DNA from: Streptomyces sp. D2-8
GTDB lineage: Bacteria; Actinomycetota; Actinomycetes; Streptomycetales; Streptomycetaceae
Assembly (NCBI RefSeq): GCF_023184515.1
Contig: NZ_JAAHBP010000022.1
Span: 1-64,000 of the forward strand
DNA length: 64,000 nt
Direction: 5' to 3'
Positions 8,625 through 15,198 of this stretch are shown piece after piece (the first letter of the stretch is position 1; each line of letters opens with the position of its first letter). The translations under genes were made by a program, and so were the position numbers. Below the pieces are notes generated by a model, which saw nothing but the letters and a program-made list of their open reading frames with translations, was not told the DNA's origin and ran no database searches.

Positions 8625-9179
8625 TCAGTGCGCGGGAGCGCCCGGCTTGGTGGGCCGCAGCCGTGCCTCGATCACCCGCACGGCCGCCTCCGCGTCGTCC
8701 ACGGTGACGGTGAAGGTGTGCCCGTCCCACAGCTCCAGCTCGACGCCCTCACCACGTCGTACGACCACCGCGGTGCCCTTCTCGGGCCGCCATCGGTAGC
8801 CCCAGCCGCCCCAGTGTCGGGGGGTCACATGGGAGATGTACGTGGCGCCGGCCACGTCGGAGAGCGGGATACGGCGGCGGGGCACGCCGATGTGGCCGCA
8901 GCGCACCTCGAGGTGCTCCTCGTCGACCCGCAGGGCGACGTGCACGAAGGCGAGCGTTCCGAAGAGGACCAGCAGCCCGGCGGCGATGCACCCGACGACG
9001 GCCATGACCAGCGGGGCGACGCCGGACGTCCAGGCCGAGTCGACGGCCAGCCCGATGCCGAGCGCCAGGCAGGCAGCACCCGCGAGCGCCAGCAACCACT
9101 GCACCCGGTTGGTGGCACGGCCGGTCCAGACCTCCGTGTGCGGGTGCGGGGCGTTCTGGCCGTGGCGGTGGTCCCTCAT
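8625..9179 (-). CDS. Small membrane protein with PH-like domain
   Basis: This 184-residue protein has two transmembrane helices at about residues 25-75 and a soluble C-terminal part (about residues 76-180) rich in beta strands: a predicted PH-like fold with YRWRPEKGTAVVVRRGEGVELEL and a terminal amphipathic helix. Such proteins are widespread and uncharacterised in actinobacteria. The start at ATG 9179 (MRDHRHG) is weakly supported, since no strong ribosome binding site is present. The frame is open for about 790 bases further upstream, but that part is antisense to murI and is rejected. It is convergent with the O-antigen-ligase-like gene. Confidence 0.75.
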   Translation of the reverse strand: MRDHRHGQNAPHPHTEVWTGRATNRVQWLLALAGAACLALGIGLAVDSAWTSGVAPLVMAVVGCIAAGLLVLFGTLAFVHVALRVDEEHLEVRCGHIGVPRRRIPLSDVAGATYISHVTPRHWGGWGYRWRPEKGTAVVVRRGEGVELELWDGHTFTVTVDDAEAAVRVIEARLRPTKPGAPAH

Positions 9180-9201
9180 GCCTATGAGGGTACTCAGGTT
9201 T

Positions 9202-9229
9202 CGCTCCGCGGGTACCTCGTGGCGGAGCG
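9202..9229. terminator. Stem-loop downstream of murI
   Basis: CGCTCCGC (9202-9209) pairs with GCGGAGCG (9222-9229) around a 12-base loop. It lies just beyond the end of murI, read on the minus strand, and before the start of the small membrane protein gene. Confidence 0.5.
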
Positions 9230-9295
9230 TGACTGCGCCGGGTGGACGTAGCGCTGGTCCGGCTCGCCGATGACCGTCGGTGAACCGGTTTCGGG

Positions 9296-10081
9296 TCAGC
9301 CGGCGGGCGTGACCGCCTGGAGCAGGCGCCCTTCGGCGTACGCCAGGGCAGGGGCGGGCAGCGCACCCTCGCGTCCGCTGAGCAGCACGGTGAGCGTGCC
9401 GTACGGCGTGGCCCCCGGCGCGGGCTGCCCGCCGAGCCGGCGCAGGGCCTGGGCGGCCACGGCTCCCGCGGAGCCGTGCAGCACGAGGGGTGGGCGGCCG
9501 GGGCGCTGGACTGCGGTCCGGATGCGCTCGGCGACCAGTTCGTAGTGGGTGCAGCCCAGCACGACGGTGGTCACGTGGTCCGGGGTGAGGGCGGCGGCCG
9601 CGGACACGGCCGCGTCGATCGCCGTCTCGTCCGCGTGTTCCACGGCCTCGGCGAGGCCCCAGCACGGCACCTCGGTGACGGGCACGCCGCCGGCGAAGTC
9701 CCGGATCAGGCCCTGCTGGTAGGGGCTGCCGGTGGTGGCCGGGGTGGCCCAGATGGCGAGGTGCCCGCCGCCGGCCGCGGCCGGCTTGATCGCCGGGACG
9801 GTACCGATGACCGGGAGTCCCGGTTCGAGGCGGGCGCGCAGGGCGGTGAGCGCGTGCACGGTCGCGGTGTTGCAGCCGACGATCAGGGCGTCGGGACGGC
9901 GCGCGGCGGCGGCCTCGGCGACGGCCAGAGCACGCTCGGTGAGGTCTTCCGTGGTGCGCGGGCCCCACGGCATGCCGTCGGGGTCCAGGGAGAGCACGAG
10001 ATCGGCGTCGGGGCGCAGCCGTCGTACCGCGGCGGTGGCTGCCAGCAGACCGATTCCGGAGTCCATGAGCGCGATCTTCAC
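9296..10081 (-). CDS. murI: Glutamate racemase-type enzyme
   Basis: This 261-residue member of the aspartate/glutamate racemase superfamily is predicted to interconvert L- and D-glutamate for peptidoglycan. Both catalytic cysteines are in canonical context: Cys70 in GCNTAT and Cys177 in GCTHYE. The N-terminal DSGIGLLA corresponds to the DSGxGG substrate loop with an altered second glycine. SLDPDGMPWGPRT replaces the more usual D-x-x-x-x-PYG motif, so it is slightly divergent and may be a second racemase or a related enzyme. The start is ATG 10081. It is divergent from the glycosyltransferase, with 57 bases between them. Confidence 0.8.
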   Translation of the reverse strand: MKIALMDSGIGLLAATAAVRRLRPDADLVLSLDPDGMPWGPRTTEDLTERALAVAEAAAARRPDALIVGCNTATVHALTALRARLEPGLPVIGTVPAIKPAAAGGGHLAIWATPATTGSPYQQGLIRDFAGGVPVTEVPCWGLAEAVEHADETAIDAAVSAAAALTPDHVTTVVLGCTHYELVAERIRTAVQRPGRPPLVLHGSAGAVAAQALRRLGGQPAPGATPYGTLTVLLSGREGALPAPALAYAEGRLLQAVTPAG

Positions 10082-10138
10082 CCGATCACGATAGACGATG
10101 AGCCGTCCAGGGCCGGTCGGGTGGGGCAGACTGCGCGC

Positions 10139-11311
10139 GTGAGCGCCGTTGTGTGGACTGCCGCTGGATCACTGCTCGCCTGGCTGTGGCTGCTGCTCTG
10201 TCAGGGCTTCTTCTGGCGCACCGATGTGCGACTGCCCGCGCGTGCGGAGCCGGACGCGTGGCCGTCCGTGTGCGTCGTCGTCCCCGCCCGCGACGAGGCG
10301 GCCGTGCTGCCCGCCGCGCTGCCGTCGCTGCTCCTGCAGGACTATCCGGGGCGGGCGGAGATCTTCCTCGTCGACGACGGCAGTTCGGACGGCACCGGTG
10401 ATCTGGCGCGTGAGCTGGCGCGCCGGCACGGCGGGCTGCCGCTCACCGTGGGCTCGCCGGGCGAGCCTCCGGCGGGCTGGACCGGCAAGCTGTGGGCGGT
10501 GCGCCACGGCATCGGGCTGGCACGCGCGCGTGATCCCGAGTACCTCCTCCTGACGGACGCCGACATCGCGCACGCGCCGGACAGTCTGCGGGAGCTGGTG
10601 GCGGCGGCCCGTTCCGGTGGGTTCGACGTCGTCTCCCAGATGGCCCGGCTGCGGGTGGAAAGCGTCTGGGAACGGCTGGTGGTGCCGGCGTTCGTCTACT
10701 TCTTCGCGCAGCTCTACCCCTTCCGCCGGATCGCCGCACCGGGGCGGACGGTGGCCGCGGCCGGGGGCTGCGTCCTGCTGCGGGCGGAGGCCGCCGAGCG
10801 GGCGCGGATTCCCGACGCGATCCGGCACGCCGTGATCGACGACGTGGCGCTCGCCCGGGCCGTCAAGGGCGGCGGCGGTCGCGTCTGGCTGGGGCTCGCC
10901 GAGCGGGTGGACAGCGTGCGGCCGTATCCGCGGCTGCACGACCTGTGGCGCATGGTCTCGCGCAGCGCGTTCGCCCAGCTGCGGCACAACCCTCTCCTGC
11001 TGGCCGGGACGGTCGCCGGGCTGGCGCTGGTGTATCTGGTCCCGCCCGTGGCGGTCCTGGCCGGCCTCGCCGCCGGCAGTACGCAGGCGGCGGTCGCCGG
11101 CGGTCTCGCGTGGCTCGTCATGGCGGGGACGTACGTCCCGATGCTCCGCTACTACCGGCAGCCGCTGTGGCTCGCTCCCCTGCTGCCGTTCACCGCGTTC
11201 CTCTACCTCCTCATGACGGTCGATTCGGCGGTGCAGCACTACCGGGGACGGGGTGCGGCCTGGAAGGGCCGCACCTACGCGCGCCCGGACGCCGTGCCCG
11301 ACGAGGGCTGA
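10139..11311 (+). CDS. HpnB-like family 2 glycosyltransferase
   Basis: This 390-residue membrane-associated GT2 enzyme has an N-terminal membrane helix (about residues 5-25). The nucleotide-sugar binding CVVVPARDEAAVLPAALPSL and LVDDGSSDGT follow, then the metal-binding TDADIAHAPDSL (a DxD-type motif) and three C-terminal membrane helices. The overall layout, including the SFVYFFAQLYPF-like segment, resembles HpnB, named for its place in hopanoid clusters, but no hopanoid gene is nearby. The start is GTG 10139; the frame is open much further upstream, but that region is antisense to murI. It should transfer a sugar to a lipid or carotenoid-like acceptor at the membrane; the acceptor is not predictable. 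Confidence 0.8.
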   Translation: MSAVVWTAAGSLLAWLWLLLCQGFFWRTDVRLPARAEPDAWPSVCVVVPARDEAAVLPAALPSLLLQDYPGRAEIFLVDDGSSDGTGDLARELARRHGGLPLTVGSPGEPPAGWTGKLWAVRHGIGLARARDPEYLLLTDADIAHAPDSLRELVAAARSGGFDVVSQMARLRVESVWERLVVPAFVYFFAQLYPFRRIAAPGRTVAAAGGCVLLRAEAAERARIPDAIRHAVIDDVALARAVKGGGGRVWLGLAERVDSVRPYPRLHDLWRMVSRSAFAQLRHNPLLLAGTVAGLALVYLVPPVAVLAGLAAGSTQAAVAGGLAWLVMAGTYVPMLRYYRQPLWLAPLLPFTAFLYLLMTVDSAVQHYRGRGAAWKGRTYARPDAVPDEG

Positions 11312-11326
11312 CGACCGCCGAAGGCG

Positions 11327-12610
11327 TCACTTCCGGCCGGGGGTCCAGTTCATGCCCCACCCGTAGGCGTAGTCGACGGTCCGCTGCGGGCTCACCCCGC
11401 GCTCGGGCACCAGGTAGCGCGCCTCCCGCTGGACGACCAGGTCGCCGCCGGTGTTGGTGATCAGGGCGAGTGCGCACACGAGTGAGGGGACGGTGCACTC
11501 GTCGAGGGAGAAGTCGATCGGCGCCCCGTACTGCGGCTGGAGCGTGACCGAGGCGTGCAAGTCGGCGAAGGAGCGGGCGCCTTCGTAGATGGTGACGAAG
11601 ACGAGGATGCGCCGGAAGTCGTTCTTGTGGTCGAGGTTGACGGTGAGGTTCTCGCCCGTCGACAGGGCCCCGGTGCGATCGTCGCCGTCGAGGTGGATGT
11701 ACGGAGGCTGGTGCAGCGCTCCGAAACTGTTGCCGAGGGCCTGCACGACGCCCTTGCTGCCGTCGCTCAGTTCGTACAGCGCGCACAGGTCGAGGTCGAG
11801 GTCGGCGTGCATCGCGGTCGGGCGCCCGAACTTGCCGCTCCACCCCGAGAACTGCTTGCGCACCTCCCAGTTGAGGTTCACGTGCAGCGCGCCGGAGGTG
11901 CCGCCCTGCTTGGTGAGGGAGACGGAGGGGGCCGCCTTGGTGAGCGTCACCTTGGTGAGACGGACGGGCGCGGGCGGCGCGGCAGGCGGAGGCGGAGCCG
12001 CGGGCTGCGGCATCGGCGGGGGCGTGTACGCGGCGGGCGGCGTCGCCATGGGAGGCGCCGGGGCCGGAGCCGGGGCCGCCTGCTGCGGCTCGTCGACCGT
12101 GATGCCGTAGTCCGTGGCCAGCCCTTCGAGTCCGCTGCTGTAGCCCTGGCCGACGGCGCGGAACTTCCAGGCACCCTGGCGGCGGTAGAACTCGCCCAGC
12201 ACGAAAGCGGTTTCGGTGGTGGCGCCGGGATTGTCGAAGCGGGCCACCGGCGTGCCCTGGGCGGCATCCTGGACCTCGATGTACAGGTCGGGGACCTGTC
12301 CGAACGTGCCGCCGTCGGAGGAGGCGGCGAGGACGACCGTCTCGATCGCGGGCTCCACGCGCGCGAGGTCGACGAGGAGCGTGTCGGTCACCCGGCCGTC
12401 GGTGGTGCGCTTGCCCTCGTGCCGGATCGCCCCGGAGGAGTGCGCGGGCTGGTTGTAGAAGACGAAGTCCGCGTCCGAGCGGACCTTCCCGCCGACGAGC
12501 AGCAGAGCGGAGGCGTCGGCGTCGGGTGCGCCCGCTCCTGACCGCCACCCCAATTCCACCCGCAACGCCGCGGTGGGCACCGGAGTATTTGAACCTTTCA
12601 GCATTTGCAT
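11327..12610 (-). CDS. Two-domain TerD family protein
   Basis: This 427-residue stress protein has two TerD-type domains: one at residues 1 to about 165 (with GGKVRSDADFVFYNQPAHSS, the calcium-site region, and DLYIEVQD) and one at about 235-427 (DLDLCALYELSDGSKGVVQ and HLDGDDRTGALSTGENL, a TerA-like variant). A proline/alanine-rich linker at about 175-235 separates them. TerD proteins bind calcium and are linked to tellurite and envelope stress and to Streptomyces development. I place the start at ATG 12610, five bases after GGGGG; in-frame ATGs at 12622 and 12604 are alternatives. It is alone, not in a ter operon, and divergent from the small proline-rich protein. Confidence 0.85.
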   Translation of the reverse strand: MQMLKGSNTPVPTAALRVELGWRSGAGAPDADASALLLVGGKVRSDADFVFYNQPAHSSGAIRHEGKRTTDGRVTDTLLVDLARVEPAIETVVLAASSDGGTFGQVPDLYIEVQDAAQGTPVARFDNPGATTETAFVLGEFYRRQGAWKFRAVGQGYSSGLEGLATDYGITVDEPQQAAPAPAPAPPMATPPAAYTPPPMPQPAAPPPPAAPPAPVRLTKVTLTKAAPSVSLTKQGGTSGALHVNLNWEVRKQFSGWSGKFGRPTAMHADLDLDLCALYELSDGSKGVVQALGNSFGALHQPPYIHLDGDDRTGALSTGENLTVNLDHKNDFRRILVFVTIYEGARSFADLHASVTLQPQYGAPIDFSLDECTVPSLVCALALITNTGGDLVVQREARYLVPERGVSPQRTVDYAYGWGMNWTPGRK

Positions 12611-12901
12611 GTCCGCCCCCATTGCGTGTCACCGCGCCAGGCCCGTCCCGGCCGTCCGTCGAGTTCCGTGCGCACAACCTATTCCTTGCCACGGCGAAGT
12701 CCCATGCCCGACCACGTGGAAGACCGGCGGCCAACCGGTGGTAACCCGCCCGGAACTCGGCCTTTACACGATCGCAGCCCCGTTCGGCGCCCCTTTTTGC
12801 CGAGTTCGCTCGCATTGGGGATACCGGGTCACTGCGGACACGGAAAACAACCCTCTTATCGGTCTCCCCAACCAGCACATCGTGGGCTTAACTTATGTGC
12901 C

Positions 12902-13330
12902 ATGACCTCCCCCCGCTCCACCTATGGCGGCGGCTACTACTCCGCCTCCTTCCCGGACACCCCGATCTACGACAGGCTCGTCGCCGAGCGGGGCACCCCG
13001 CAGATCGCCCCGATCCGGGTCCCCGCTCAGTACGACATGCCGGGCAGCAGCCTGCCCGCCCTCCCTTCGGCGCTGCCCGCCCTGCCGGCAGCTCCCTCCC
13101 AGCCCGCCTACGGCTATCCGCAGGCCCAACAGCCCGCTCCGCTGCAGCAGGCGCCCGCGGCGTACATCCCGCAGCAGGCCACCGCTCCGCGCGGCTACCC
13201 CGGCCCCCAGCCGCAGCAGCCGCGTCCGGCGGCCCCCGCGGGCTACGAGGCGATGCGCCCCGCGGCTCCCCGGCCGGCCCCGGCTCCCTATCAGGACCCG
13301 TACAACAACCAGCAGTACCGCGGGTACTGA
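12902..13330 (+). CDS. Proline-rich small Streptomyces protein
   Basis: This 142-residue protein has an N-terminal conserved block (STYGGGYYSASFPDTPIYDRL, about residues 6-26). A long Pro/Ala/Gln-rich low-complexity tail with repeated PQAQQP/PQQ units and a tyrosine-rich end (YQDPYNNQQYRGY) follows. It has no membrane segment or known catalytic motif and resembles a conserved actinobacterial family of unknown function. The start is ATG 12902. The 291-base gap upstream separates it from the divergent TerD gene and is relatively AT-rich just before the start, so it probably holds both promoters. Confidence 0.7.
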   Translation: MTSPRSTYGGGYYSASFPDTPIYDRLVAERGTPQIAPIRVPAQYDMPGSSLPALPSALPALPAAPSQPAYGYPQAQQPAPLQQAPAAYIPQQATAPRGYPGPQPQQPRPAAPAGYEAMRPAAPRPAPAPYQDPYNNQQYRGY

Positions 13331-13374
13331 GCCGCCCTCCGGGGGCTGTCGGTGCCGACTGGCACGATGGCCCC

Positions 13375-14202
13375 ATGGGGAACGCTCACCTGCACTCGAT
13401 TCACGTCCATCCGGTCAAGGCGGTCCGGGGCCTGGCGCCCCGGGAGGCCGCCGTGGAGCCCTGGGGGCTGGCCGGAGACCGGCGCTGGGTGCTGATCGAC
13501 GACGGGGGAAAGGTCGTCACCCAACGCCAGCAGCCGCGTCTCGCGCTCGCCGCCGCCGCGCTTCGGCCGGGCGGCGGACTCCGTCTGTCCGCGCCCGGTA
13601 TGCCGCCGTTGACGGTGCCCGTGCCCCGGCCCGTCGTCACCGTGCCGGTGGAGATCTTCCGCGACAAGGTCGAGGCGATCCCGGCCGAGGACGAGGCCGC
13701 GCACGCCTGGTGCAGTTCCTACCTCGGCACCGATGTGCGCCTGGTGTACATGGACGATCCGGCGACCCGCAGGCCGGTCGCCCCGGAGTACGCGCGGCCC
13801 GGTGAGACCGTCTCCTTCGCCGACGGCTTTCCGCTGCTGCTCACCACGACGGCCTCGCTCGACGCCCTCAACTCCCTGATCGCGCAGGGCGAGTACGCCG
13901 CTGAGGGTCCCCTGCCCATGAACCGCTTCCGGCCGAACGCGGTCGTGGCGGGCACCCCCGCCTGGGCCGAGGACGACTGGTCGCGCCTCGCCATCGGGGA
14001 GGTGTTCTTCCGCGTGGCCAAGACCTGCGGCCGGTGCGTGGTGACCACCACCGACCAGGGCACCGGCGAGCGCGGCCGCGAGCCCCTGTTCAGCCTGGGG
14101 CGGCACCGCCGGCTCGACGGCAAGCTGGTCTTCGGTCAGAACCTGGTGCCGCTGTCCCCCGGCACGATCCGCGTCGGGGACCCGGTCAGGATCCTCGAAT
14201 AG
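13375..14202 (+). CDS. MOSC domain-containing protein
   Basis: This 275-residue protein has an N-terminal MOSC beta-barrel domain (about residues 1-115, HSIHVHPVKAVRG and GLAGDRRWVLID) and a C-terminal MOSC domain (about 130-275). The latter contains RFRPNAVV and KTCGRCVVTTTDQGTG; the cysteines in TCGRC are those expected to bind molybdenum cofactor or persulfide sulfur. YcbX and mARC relatives reduce N-hydroxylated bases using Moco. A ferredoxin domain is absent, so a separate redox partner is needed. The start is ATG 13375, 44 bases after the proline-rich gene on the same strand. Confidence 0.88.
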   Translation: MGNAHLHSIHVHPVKAVRGLAPREAAVEPWGLAGDRRWVLIDDGGKVVTQRQQPRLALAAAALRPGGGLRLSAPGMPPLTVPVPRPVVTVPVEIFRDKVEAIPAEDEAAHAWCSSYLGTDVRLVYMDDPATRRPVAPEYARPGETVSFADGFPLLLTTTASLDALNSLIAQGEYAAEGPLPMNRFRPNAVVAGTPAWAEDDWSRLAIGEVFFRVAKTCGRCVVTTTDQGTGERGREPLFSLGRHRRLDGKLVFGQNLVPLSPGTIRVGDPVRILE

Positions 14203-14285
14203 CTCTCCGAGCGCGTGGGAACCGGGTCGCGGGCCCAGGCGTTGGGCTTGTGTGAGAAATTCATGAGAGGCCCTGAGGAGAGGTG

Positions 14286-14465
14286 ATGTCGCTCTCTCTT
14301 CGACGGGTCTGTACGCGGACGGCTCCGCCGGGGAGTATCACGGAGCCGGAAGGGGGGTGCAGGCGGTGCGAGCGATCAGTGGGCTCTGGCGCTGGCGGCG
14401 CAATCCACTGTGCCGCGCGACCGACCTGGCCGAGGCTTGGGTGGCACTGGCCGCCCTGCTGCTGA
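14286..14465 (+). CDS. Possible 59-residue leader ORF
   Basis: ATG 14286 is preceded by an excellent ribosome binding site (GAGGAGAGG at 14275-14283) and encodes MSLSLRRVCTRTAPPG followed by a cysteine- and arginine-containing stretch. The frame runs past the start of the next gene and is out of frame with it. A perfect hairpin lies inside it. The strong ribosome binding site argues for translation, while the 3' half looks like an out-of-frame shadow of the downstream gene. It may be a leader peptide or the remains of one. Confidence 0.35.
   Translation: MSLSLRRVCTRTAPPGSITEPEGGCRRCERSVGSGAGGAIHCAARPTWPRLGWHWPPCC
14320..14348 (+). promoter_or_regulatory. Hairpin upstream of the Rv1733c-like gene
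   Basis: CGGCTCCG (14320-14327) pairs perfectly with CGGAGCCG (14341-14348) around a 13-base loop. Its right arm ends at the purine-rich ribosome binding site GGAAGGGG of the next gene, so folding could mask that site. It lies inside the possible leader ORF. Confidence 0.45.
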
Positions 14466-14971
14466 TCCTGCTGGCCGTCCCGGTCGCCGGCTCGCTCGTC
14501 GGGGAAACGGCTCAGGACGCGCTCCAGCGCTCCGTCCGGGCGCAGCACGAGGCGCGGCATCTGGTGACGGCCACAGTGGTCCGCACGCTGGACCGCTCCC
14601 CGCTGGACGCCGACCCGGAGACCTCGTCGGGCAGGGATCTGCGCAACCGCGTCCTCGCCGACTGGACCGCACCGGACGGCACCGCGCACCAGGGCCCCGT
14701 CCTGGCGAGCCTCGAAGGCCCGCAGCAGGGCGACGAGTTCCGGATATGGACCGACCGGCACGGCCGGATGGTGGCCCGTCCGCTCGACTCGGCGACGGCC
14801 TCGACGCATGCGGTCCTCGCGGGCTTCGGCGCGGCCCTGGCCACCGGCGGACTCATAGAGGGCGGCAGACGGCTGATCGTCTGGCGCATGGTCCGCCGCC
14901 GGTACGCCCGTTGGGACCAGGCATGGGACAAGGCGGGCCCGGACTGGGGCAGGACGGGCACCGGCAGCTGA
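14366..14971 (+). CDS. Rv1733c-like membrane protein
   Basis: This 201-residue protein has two transmembrane helices (about residues 20-45 and 140-165) flanking an extracytoplasmic region of about 90 residues, and a basic, tryptophan-rich tail. The N-terminus VRAISGLWRWRRNPLCRATD is typical of the Rv1733c-like family common in streptomycetes, which has no established function. I prefer GTG 14366, which has GGAAGGGG 10 bases upstream, over the earlier GTG 14357, which would sit too close to it. A hairpin and a possible leader ORF precede the gene. Confidence 0.8.
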   Translation: MRAISGLWRWRRNPLCRATDLAEAWVALAALLLILLAVPVAGSLVGETAQDALQRSVRAQHEARHLVTATVVRTLDRSPLDADPETSSGRDLRNRVLADWTAPDGTAHQGPVLASLEGPQQGDEFRIWTDRHGRMVARPLDSATASTHAVLAGFGAALATGGLIEGGRRLIVWRMVRRRYARWDQAWDKAGPDWGRTGTGS

Positions 14972-15198
14972 CCGCCTTCCGGCTCTGGTCAACCCACCAC
15001 CCGCGCGCACGCTACGGTGGTCCGGCCGAACCGTTCGGCACAACCCGCGCGCGAGCGAGTCTCAGGGACGCGCCGGTGTCGATGCCGCGTGCGCGCCCAG
15101 GCCCCAGGGCCGGGCTCGGTCGCGGTCGCGACCCCGGCCGGAGCGCCCCGAGGGCGGACGAGCCATCAGTACGACCGAGGTGGGGGCACAGCTACACC

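Noticed and set aside
9476..10138. Upstream extension of the glycosyltransferase
   Set aside because: This part is antisense to murI and has no family similarity; the protein starts properly at GTG 10139.
14410..15198. Upstream extension of the beta-helix/AAA+ protein
   Set aside because: It overlaps the Rv1733c-like gene out of frame and looks arginine/proline-rich and random; ATG 15199 is preceded by a purine-rich site.
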